Below are positions 1-5,282 of a stretch of 5,282 bases of DNA, piece after piece. Below the pieces are notes generated by a model. The model saw nothing but the letters and a program-made list of their open reading frames with translations. It did not search any database and was not told where the DNA came from. Origin of the DNA: JAHHLP01 sp041609895. Lineage in GTDB: Bacteria; Bacteroidota; Rhodothermia; Rhodothermales; JABDKH01. The stretch covers positions 1-5,282 of the forward strand of contig JBFIPX010000226.1 in the NCBI GenBank assembly GCA_041609895.1, in the 5' to 3' direction. The translations under genes were made by a program, and so were the position numbers. The stretch's first letter is position 1. Every line of letters begins with the position of its first letter.

Positions 1-325
1 AGTGAAAGACGCTGGCATCAGAATTCGGAAAAGTGTTGACAGAAAAGCGTAGCTTTACTCCTGAATCGCCCACTGCTCGCCGCCGCAAAACCACTTCGAA
101 GTCACTAGCCGTCCAACGGAACTCGAATCTTGGCTGTTCCATGTCACGCGGCAATGAGTACGATTCACATGAATAGAGCCTCCTGTCACGCCCGACGCCG
201 GCGCCAGCAAGAATCAACAGCAAGCATTCGGCGTTGGAGTGCTGGCTACTCGAGGGCCATCGTGAACGCCAGGCAGAGCGTCAGCAAATCAGAACAACCG
301 GCATTACGATCAACTGCCAAACCAA
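1..325. other. Upstream region without a supportable gene
   Basis: No convincing coding sequence lies here. One forward frame is open from the window edge to a TAG at 50-52 and could be the last 16 codons of an upstream gene, but that is too short to judge. A TTG-initiated frame from 130 to 345 encodes an Arg/Ser-rich peptide of no recognisable family and runs into korA, so I treat it as chance. The korA reading frame cannot extend far upstream, because an in-frame TGA sits at 263-265 with no ATG, GTG or TTG between it and 326. A 7-bp inverted repeat (GCCAGCA at 203-209, TGCTGGC at 240-246) has a 30-nt loop and is not compelling. I find no tRNA, no clear terminator and no well-spaced promoter, although the korAB promoter probably lies in this region. 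Confidence 0.6.
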
Positions 326-2185
326 ATGGCAACGCAAGCACCTGAGAAAAGCGTTCAGGTAATCCCCGAAGCAACCATCCTCTTTGCAGGAGATTCGGGT
401 GACGGCATGCAGCTGACCGGCTCGCAGTTCACGCTTGCTGCCGCCTACGCACGCAACGACCTGGCGACTCTTCCCGACTTTCCCGCAGAGATCCGAGCGC
501 CCGCCGGCACGACGTATGGCGTGAGCGGCTTCCAGCTCAGATTCGGCTCGGTAGACATCCGAACGCCGGGTGATGATGTCGACCTGCTGGTGGCCATGAA
601 TCCTGCTGCCCTGAAGGTCAACCTCGATCGGGTCAGTCCGAACGGCTCCATCATCGTCAACATCGACGCGTTTGAGCAACGCAACCTCGAACTGGCGGGC
701 TATGATCACAATCCGTTGGACGACTTAGATGACCTGAGAGTCATTCCCGTCAAACTCACATCGTTGACTCGCGAGGCGCTCAAGGACACCGAGCTCAACC
801 AGAAGGAGATCGACAGGTCGAAGAACATGTTCGCCCTTGGTCTGGCGCTCTGGCTGTACTCGCGGCCGATCGAACCGGCGATGGACTGGATCGCCAAGAA
901 GTTTGCCAAGAAGCCTGAGCTTCTGTCTGCCAACACGCACCTCCTTAAGAAGGGATTTCACTACGGTGAAACCACAGAGCAGTTTATCGTCCGCTACGAC
1001 GTAGCGCCGGCCGAGATGAAGCCCGGTCGGTATCGAGCCATACGCGGAGCACAGGCGATCGCGCTCGGGTTGGCTGCGGCCCGGCAGGCGAGCGGCCTGC
1101 CGATATTCTATGGGTCATATCCGATCACCCCGGCCTCTGACATCCTTCACGAGCTGAGCAAACTGAAGCACTTTGGCATCGTAACTTTTCAGGCTGAGGA
1201 TGAGATCGCGGCCATTGGTGCGGCTCTCGGCGCAAGCTTCGGAGGATCTCTCGGAGTAACCGCTACCAGTGGCCCGGGCCTGGCACTCAAGTCTGAGACG
1301 CTTGGACTCGCAGTCATGACGGAGCTTCCTCTCGTTGTAATCGATATGCAGCGAGGTGGGCCCTCGACCGGACTACCGACAAAGACGGAGCAGAGTGATC
1401 TGCTCCAGGCGCTGTATGGACGCAACGGCGAGGCGCCACTCCCCGTTCTCGCCGCCAGCACTCCCGGCGACTGCTTCGATACCGCTTATGAGGCGTGCCG
1501 AATCGCCATTAAATACATGACGCCCGTGATTCTGTTGGCCGACGGCTACCTTGGAAACGGCGCCGAGCCGTGGCTGATTCCAAATCCGGATGAGCTGCCG
1601 GAAATCAAACCAGTATTTGCCGCCCACGCAAACGGCGACGCAGGCGAAGGAGACGGTTTCCTCCCGTACCTTCGAGACAAGAATACGCTTGCACGACCAT
1701 GGGCGAAGCCCGGCACCGAAGGACTCGAGCATCGCATAGGAGGTCTGGAAAAGGAAGATGAGACAGGAAATGTCTCGTACAACCCCGCCAACCATGAGCT
1801 GATGACTCGACTGCGCGCAGACAAGGTCGAGGCTATCGCCGATGTGATTCCCCCCACGCAGATCAGCGGCGATCCTGAGGGAGACGTCCTGGTAATCGGG
1901 TGGGGTTCGACGAGGGGCGCGATCGAGGCGGCCGTTGGCAGGGCAAGGGCGCGCGGAGCAAAGGTGTCGAGCATACACCTCAGATACATCAACCCGCTTC
2001 CGCCCGATTTGCCGGACATCATTGACCGTTTCGACCGACTACTGGTGCCGGAGATCAACGATGGTCAACTTGTAAAAGTGCTGCGCGCGAAATACGTCCG
2101 GCCGTTCGAAGGCCTGAACAAGATCCAGGGCATGCCATTCAAGGCGGCCGAGATCGAGGCAGCCCTCGACAGACTGCGTTCCTGA
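326..2185 (+). CDS. korA: 2-oxoglutarate (2-oxoacid):ferredoxin oxidoreductase, fused gamma-alpha subunit
   Basis: This 619-residue cytoplasmic protein pairs with the beta subunit encoded just downstream to oxidise 2-oxoglutarate plus CoA to succinyl-CoA and CO2, reducing ferredoxin. Residues about 17-200 form the gamma domain, with the characteristic FAGDSGDGMQLTG at 20-32. Residues about 235-430 form the alpha pyrimidine-binding domain: RGAQAIALG from 240, the hallmark YPITP at 265-269, the acidic triplet E291-D292-E293 in the region that faces the cofactor pyrimidine in this family, and RGGPSTGLPTKTEQSD at 343-358. A C-terminal transketolase-C-like domain starts near VLVIGWGSTRG (521-531). 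Length and domain order match the fused form found in many aerobic Bacteroidota and Actinomycetota, and nothing is truncated. ATG 326 is the first possible usual start after the in-frame stop at 263-265; no Shine-Dalgarno sequence precedes it. The 2-oxoglutarate assignment rests on overall resemblance to the Kor group; sequence alone does not exclude pyruvate or another 2-oxoacid. Confidence 0.93.
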   Translation: MATQAPEKSVQVIPEATILFAGDSGDGMQLTGSQFTLAAAYARNDLATLPDFPAEIRAPAGTTYGVSGFQLRFGSVDIRTPGDDVDLLVAMNPAALKVNLDRVSPNGSIIVNIDAFEQRNLELAGYDHNPLDDLDDLRVIPVKLTSLTREALKDTELNQKEIDRSKNMFALGLALWLYSRPIEPAMDWIAKKFAKKPELLSANTHLLKKGFHYGETTEQFIVRYDVAPAEMKPGRYRAIRGAQAIALGLAAARQASGLPIFYGSYPITPASDILHELSKLKHFGIVTFQAEDEIAAIGAALGASFGGSLGVTATSGPGLALKSETLGLAVMTELPLVVIDMQRGGPSTGLPTKTEQSDLLQALYGRNGEAPLPVLAASTPGDCFDTAYEACRIAIKYMTPVILLADGYLGNGAEPWLIPNPDELPEIKPVFAAHANGDAGEGDGFLPYLRDKNTLARPWAKPGTEGLEHRIGGLEKEDETGNVSYNPANHELMTRLRADKVEAIADVIPPTQISGDPEGDVLVIGWGSTRGAIEAAVGRARARGAKVSSIHLRYINPLPPDLPDIIDRFDRLLVPEINDGQLVKVLRAKYVRPFEGLNKIQGMPFKAAEIEAALDRLRS

Positions 2186-2202
2186 TCTGATTGTTCACTC
2201 TC

Positions 2203-2218
2203 CATGCGACCACGCATG
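2203..2218 (+). promoter_or_regulatory. Short inverted repeat in the korA-korB gap
   Basis: The 41-nt gap between the korA stop and the korB ATG contains CATGCG-ACCA-CGCATG, a perfect 6-bp stem with a 4-nt loop. It ends 8 nt before ATG 2227, so in an mRNA it could fold next to the korB ribosome-binding region and affect translation or mark a processing site. There is no U-tract after it, so it is not an intrinsic terminator. A regulatory role is inference only; short stems also arise by chance. Confidence 0.25.
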
Positions 2219-2226
2219 ATCACACG

Positions 2227-3570
2227 ATGACTGAAAGCGGAACGGACCCGCGAGAAGACGGGCAACAAGGAAACAAGGCATTGAACGCATCCGAAGAAGG
2301 CGTGGCCAAGGAGCCGGCCGGAACGAAGAAGCCGAGTGGTCCGCCAACCGGAACGAAGAAGCCGAGTGGTCCGCCGTCCTCTACTCGCAAGCCAGTCGGC
2401 CCACCGAAGAAGGCCGCAAAGCCTGCAGCACCACCCTCGGCAACCAAGAAGCCTGCGATGCCGCCCGCGACTGCCGCTGCAACCCGCAAGCCGACTCTGC
2501 CGCCGGGGAGCCGCGCCAAGCCTCCAGGTCGGAAGCCAACCCTCCCTCCGGGTTCCCAAGCCGATCAAGGCAATGGTCTCACTCGAAAAGCGTTTGAGTC
2601 GGATCAGGACGTGCGTTGGTGTCCGGGTTGCGGTGACTACGCAATACTGGCCACCGTCCAGCGGCTCATGCCGGAACTAAACGTACCCCGCGAAGACATT
2701 GTGTTCATCAGCGGCATCGGCTGCTCGAGCCGTTTCCCATATTACATGAACACCTACGGCTTTCACTCGATTCACGGCCGGGCCCCTGCGATCGCCACGG
2801 GACTCAAGGCAAGTCGCCCCGATCTGGACGTATGGATCGTGACCGGTGACGGGGATGCACTGTCGATAGGTGGCAACCACCTCATTCACCTCCTTCGAAG
2901 AAACCTGAACGTGCAGCTCTTGCTGTTCAACAACCAGATCTATGGGTTGACGAAAGGGCAGTACAGTCCCACGTCCGAGGTCGGCAAAGTCACGAACAGC
3001 ACGCCGTACGGATCGATAGATCACCCCTTCAATCCGTCCTCGCTCGCCATCGGTGCCGACGCGTCGTTTGTCGCACGAACAATGGACCGCGATCCGAAGC
3101 ATATGAAGGAGATCCTGCGCCGGGCACACGCGCATCAGGGAGCTTCTTTTATAGAGATCTACCAGAATTGCAACATCTTCAACGACGGTGCCTTCTTCTC
3201 TTTCACCGAGAAAGATTCAAAGCCGGAGAATGCGCTGTTCGTCAAGAACGGCAAACCGCTCACGTACGCCGGTGGATCAAAAGGTCTACGGCTTAACGGC
3301 TTCAAGCTCGAATCCATAGACCTCACGAACGGTCGTTGGTCAACGGACGATTGCGTAGTATTCGACGAGTCCAGTCGCGAATTGGCGTCCATTGTCACGC
3401 AGATGTTCTTCACGCCCGGCATGCCGCAACCTTTTGGCGTCTTCTTCGTGGAGGAACGCCCCACGTACGAGGCGGAACTCCACAAGCAGGTTTCGGACGT
3501 GACCCAAGCCAAAGGCGAAGGCGACCTCCAGCAGTTGCTGGGAGCTGGCGATACCTGGAACATCAACTAG
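2227..3570 (+). CDS. korB: 2-oxoglutarate (2-oxoacid):ferredoxin oxidoreductase beta subunit with a repetitive N-terminal tail
   Basis: This 447-residue beta subunit binds thiamine diphosphate and a [4Fe-4S] cluster and completes the KorAB enzyme. The catalytic core begins near residue 118. It shows RWCPGCGDYAIL (C132, C135), SGIGCSSRFPYY (C166) and IYQNCNIFND (C315), which together supply the four cysteines expected for the cluster. The diphosphate/Mg motif is GDGD at 207-210, followed by FNNQIYG at 234-240, then the GLTKGQYSPTS loop (240-250). A C-terminal segment (about 330-447) with NGKPLTYAGGSKGLRLNGF is typical of the longer KorB proteins. Oddly, residues 1-117 are additional: an acidic stretch (1-30), then a Pro/Lys-rich repeat tail (33-108). 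Family members are usually about 280-350 residues. I chose ATG 2227, 41 nt after korA. A TTG at 2191 would add 12 residues (MFTLHATTHDHT), but its sequence covers the intergenic hairpin and looks non-coding. No Shine-Dalgarno is visible. Probably co-transcribed with korA. Confidence 0.92.
   Translation: MTESGTDPREDGQQGNKALNASEEGVAKEPAGTKKPSGPPTGTKKPSGPPSSTRKPVGPPKKAAKPAAPPSATKKPAMPPATAAATRKPTLPPGSRAKPPGRKPTLPPGSQADQGNGLTRKAFESDQDVRWCPGCGDYAILATVQRLMPELNVPREDIVFISGIGCSSRFPYYMNTYGFHSIHGRAPAIATGLKASRPDLDVWIVTGDGDALSIGGNHLIHLLRRNLNVQLLLFNNQIYGLTKGQYSPTSEVGKVTNSTPYGSIDHPFNPSSLAIGADASFVARTMDRDPKHMKEILRRAHAHQGASFIEIYQNCNIFNDGAFFSFTEKDSKPENALFVKNGKPLTYAGGSKGLRLNGFKLESIDLTNGRWSTDDCVVFDESSRELASIVTQMFFTPGMPQPFGVFFVEERPTYEAELHKQVSDVTQAKGEGDLQQLLGAGDTWNIN
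2318..2375 (+). repeat. Tandem direct repeat, two identical 28-bp copies with 30-bp period
   Basis: Positions 2318-2345 and 2348-2375 are identical over 28 bases, beginning CCGGAACGAAG and ending GTGGTCCGCC, with only the two bases after each copy differing (AA versus GT). The 30-bp period keeps the korB frame and encodes two consecutive TKKPSGPP units. Identity at the nucleotide level points to a recent duplication or to ongoing slippage/recombination at this site. Confidence 0.95.
2323..2550 (+). repeat. Pro/Lys-rich peptide repeat region in the KorB N-terminus
   Basis: The encoded residues 33-108 carry seven versions of [K/R/A]-K-P-x-x-P-P: KKPSGPP twice, RKPVGPP, AKPAAPP, KKPAMPP and RKPTLPP twice. 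The conserved lysine falls at 35, 45, 55, 65 and 75, an exact 10-residue register, and then at 88 and 103 as the spacing loosens to 13 and 15. The segment holds 23 prolines and 17 lysine/arginine residues and no Asp or Glu, so it should be extended, disordered and strongly basic. It resembles in style the Ala/Pro-rich linkers of acyltransferase subunits and basic KP-rich tails, but I recognise no named domain in it. Confidence 0.9.
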
Positions 3571-3684
3571 CTTAGTCGACAAATCGTATTTGGTAATAAG
3601 TGCGAAAGACGCGGCCGGAAAACGCCCATTTTTGCAACGATTCGTCACGTGTTTTTGGGGTTTGGTGGAGCTAAAGGTGAACTC

Positions 3685-3694
3685 CGACCGGTCG
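3685..3694. promoter_or_regulatory. 10-bp perfect palindrome upstream of the lipoprotein gene
   Basis: CGACCGGTCG is its own reverse complement and lies 58 nt before the lipoprotein ATG. It could be half of an operator together with the neighbouring palindrome at 3706-3720, whose centre is about 23 bp away, roughly two helical turns. No known binding-site consensus is recognised, and a regulatory role is inferred only from symmetry and position. Confidence 0.2.
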
Positions 3695-3705
3695 ATACCA
3701 ACCCT

Positions 3706-3720
3706 GAATTCGCCGAATTC
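3706..3720. promoter_or_regulatory. 15-bp palindrome (7-bp arms) upstream of the lipoprotein gene
   Basis: GAATTCG-C-CGAATTC is a perfect 7-bp inverted repeat around one central base, ending 32 nt before the lipoprotein start. Symmetry of this size in a 182-nt intergenic gap is what a dimeric regulator's operator would look like. The single-base loop makes an RNA hairpin sterically poor, so a DNA site is the likelier reading. No factor can be named. Confidence 0.3.
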
Positions 3721-3752
3721 CCATCCCATGTAGTACCCACTGAGTCCAAGTC

Positions 3753-5276
3753 ATGAGACGTTTCCCGATCTATTTGTCTGTTGTCGTTCTTTTAACTCTG
3801 GTCGCTACCGGTTGTGACCTCTTTAGTGACGACAGTGAAAAGGGCACTGTTACCTTGACCGGCCGCGTGCTGGATCAGGACAACGATCCCGTTGCCAACG
3901 CTACGATAACTGTTTTGCCGATGGACGACATCCTGGGCGAAACTGGTCCCGAGGGCGATTATGTGTTTGACGTCGAGGTCGACAGCACAATGGATCTCGA
4001 GGTCGTGGCGCGCAAGACAGGATTCACGCAGGCGCGCGTTAACGTTCCTGACGCGCGAGCCGGAACGGTCGTAAATGTCCCTGTCCTTAGGCTTACGCAG
4101 GATCAAGAGGTTTCGGAGAGTTCCGGCTACGGGGCCAACATCCTCCTTCTTAGTCAGGAAACGAATTCAATCGGCGTCAAGGAGAGCGGGGCTGATGAAG
4201 TAGCAACCCTTGTTTTCCAGGTGACGGACTCGCTGGGCAAGCCAATCACCATCGATCGACAAGCAAGAGTCTCGTTCACCCTTGGTCAGGCCCCGGGCGG
4301 AGGCGAATTCATCTTCCCAGAGGTCGCTGAGACGAACAACAACGGCGAAGTTGAGGTTAACATCTCATCCGGCATTCGTGCGGGTGTCGTGCAGATCGTG
4401 GCCCAGTCGACCATTCAGGGGGAAACCATTCGGTCCTTGCCCGTATCGATAGCCATCCACGGCGGCCTTCCGGATCAGACACACTTCACGCTGGGACCTG
4501 CGACATTTAACTTCCCTGGACTTCGAGCCTTTAATCTGACCAACCGGATTTCTGTTCTGGTCGGAGACAAATGGTCGAATCCGGTGCGGCCGGGAACGTC
4601 AGTGTCCTTCAGCACCGACTTCGGTCTCGTGGAGGGATCAACGACGACTAACGTGCAGGGTAGTGGCTCAGTCAACCTGATCTCGGGCAACCCGCTACCG
4701 CCCGACGGCGTAGTGAACGTGACCGCCACGACAGCCAACGAGAACCAGGGACCGGTTAGCGGAATCACGCCCGTACTGATGACCGGCGGACCTGTAATCG
4801 ACGTAACGCCGGGTGTTGCAAGTCTGAATACGACATACACGCTCGACGTAACGGATTGGAACGGCAACCCGCTGGTTCAGGGAACCAACATTTCCGTCAA
4901 GGCGGAAGGAAACCGCGTCAAGGCAGTCGGTAACGTGAACGTCCAGATGGACGAGACGACCTTCACCGACGGCGGCCGCGACATCAACGGCGACGGGTTC
5001 TCGGACAACGTGACCGACGGCGATTTCCTCGACTGGGAAGACGTCCTCACCGGATTTGGCGTCACTCGCTACACTTTTGCGATCTCCGAAGAGGCTTCGA
5101 CGGACACGACCAACACTGAGCCCGCGCGGGTGGACGCGATTGTGATTACTGTATCGGGCGGTAACGGACGCCTCGAGGTAGTTCTCGGAGGAGGCGCTGC
5201 CAAGGCGAAGGCCGACACGGATCGCGCGACGGTCGAAATGATCGGAAACAAGGTAGTGGCGCGCCTCGAGGAGTAG
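3753..5276 (+). CDS. Ig-like-domain lipoprotein with carboxypeptidase-regulatory-like N-terminal domain
   Basis: This 507-residue protein is predicted to be exported and lipid-anchored. MRR is followed by a hydrophobic segment (4-19) and a lipobox VATGC, with C21 as the lipidated residue and the only cysteine in the protein. Directly after it is DLFSDDSE, an acidic stretch resembling the surface-export signal of Bacteroidota lipoproteins. Residues about 31-114 form a carboxypeptidase-regulatory-like beta-sandwich (GRVLDQDNDPVANATITV, then the Gly/Tyr-containing GPEGDYVFDV). Two Big-1-like Ig domains follow: about 125-236 (VTDSLGKPI, NNNGEVEVNISSG) and about 243-345 (VGDKWSNPVRPGTSVSF). A third sandwich (about 348-480, VTDWNGNPLVQGTNISV) contains a DINGDGFSD loop (410-418) that resembles a calcium-binding loop. 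Start: ATG at the beginning of a proper signal peptide, with no Shine-Dalgarno. Role unknown; a structural, adhesive or ligand-binding surface protein is plausible. It lies 182 nt from korB and is probably transcribed separately. Confidence 0.85.
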   Translation: MRRFPIYLSVVVLLTLVATGCDLFSDDSEKGTVTLTGRVLDQDNDPVANATITVLPMDDILGETGPEGDYVFDVEVDSTMDLEVVARKTGFTQARVNVPDARAGTVVNVPVLRLTQDQEVSESSGYGANILLLSQETNSIGVKESGADEVATLVFQVTDSLGKPITIDRQARVSFTLGQAPGGGEFIFPEVAETNNNGEVEVNISSGIRAGVVQIVAQSTIQGETIRSLPVSIAIHGGLPDQTHFTLGPATFNFPGLRAFNLTNRISVLVGDKWSNPVRPGTSVSFSTDFGLVEGSTTTNVQGSGSVNLISGNPLPPDGVVNVTATTANENQGPVSGITPVLMTGGPVIDVTPGVASLNTTYTLDVTDWNGNPLVQGTNISVKAEGNRVKAVGNVNVQMDETTFTDGGRDINGDGFSDNVTDGDFLDWEDVLTGFGVTRYTFAISEEASTDTTNTEPARVDAIVITVSGGNGRLEVVLGGGAAKAKADTDRATVEMIGNKVVARLEE

Positions 5277-5282
5277 TCTTCC

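Noticed and set aside
1..17. AGTGAAAGACGCTGGC at the window start resembles AGTGCGAAAGACGCGGCC near 3599-3616
   Set aside because: Only an 8-base core is continuous, which is expected by chance between regions of this size; flanks do not align.
36..58. TTGACA (36-41) followed by TAGCTTTA (50-57), looking like promoter elements
   Set aside because: The spacing is only 8 bp between the elements, too short for a sigma70-type promoter or for the Bacteroidota TTG/TAnnTTTG arrangement, and no good -10 lies 16-18 bp after TTGACA.
130..345. Small 71-codon forward reading frame before korA
   Set aside because: It starts at TTG, encodes a low-complexity Arg/Ser/Ala peptide without family resemblance, and overlaps the korA start in another frame.
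1373..1978. 201-codon open frame on the minus strand inside korA
   Set aside because: It lies fully opposite a conserved, intact korA and its product resembles no protein family. Long antisense frames are common in GC-rich coding DNA.
2065..2568. 167-codon Arg/Leu-rich minus-strand frame over the korA-korB junction
   Set aside because: Its odd composition is the antisense reading of the KorB Pro/Lys repeats; no domain or plausible start context is visible.
3591..3599. TGGTAATAA, resembling an extended -10 promoter element upstream of the lipoprotein gene
   Set aside because: No acceptable -35 lies 16-18 bp upstream, and a single AT-rich hexamer in an intergenic gap is weak evidence.
3571..3640. 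Possible terminator after korB (GC-rich stretch then ATTTTTG near 3628-3634)
   Set aside because: The best pairing I can draw is a 3-bp stem (GCG/CGC) with a mismatched interior, too weak to call an intrinsic terminator.
3646..3651. CACGTG palindrome in the korB-lipoprotein gap
   Set aside because: A single 6-bp palindrome is expected by chance and has no supporting context in bacteria here.

Overview
The window looks like chromosomal DNA of moderate-to-high GC from an aerobic or facultative bacterium. I would place it in the Bacteroidota/Rhodothermota neighbourhood with moderate confidence. Three things point there: a two-subunit 2-oxoacid:ferredoxin oxidoreductase with a fused gamma-alpha chain, translation starts with no recognisable Shine-Dalgarno sequence at any of the three genes, and a lipoprotein with an acidic stretch just after the lipidated cysteine followed by a carboxypeptidase-regulatory-like domain and bacterial Ig-like domains. 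No marker gene fixes the taxonomy.

Layout, all on the + strand. Positions 1-325 hold no supportable gene. korA (326-2185) encodes the fused gamma/alpha subunit and korB (2227-3570) the thiamine-diphosphate/iron-sulfur beta subunit of a 2-oxoglutarate (2-oxoacid):ferredoxin oxidoreductase. They are 41 nt apart and probably form one operon. Together they would catalyse the CoA-dependent oxidative decarboxylation of 2-oxoglutarate to succinyl-CoA with ferredoxin as electron acceptor (reversible in organisms that fix CO2 through the reductive TCA cycle). After a 182-nt gap with two perfect short palindromes, a 507-residue lipoprotein (3753-5276) is encoded. It is a predicted envelope or cell-surface protein built of beta-sandwich domains and has no evident functional link to korAB.

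The most unusual element is at the N-terminus of KorB. The conserved catalytic core is preceded by about 117 extra residues: a short acidic segment, then a proline/lysine-rich tail with seven copies of a [K/R/A]-K-P-x-x-P-P motif, the first five in an exact 10-residue register. The DNA shows two ages of repeat. One adjacent pair is identical over 28 bp. A separate pair encodes the same nine residues with seven of nine codons changed synonymously, which suggests the peptide itself is maintained. I see no mobile element, CRISPR array, RNA gene, convincing terminator or defence system.
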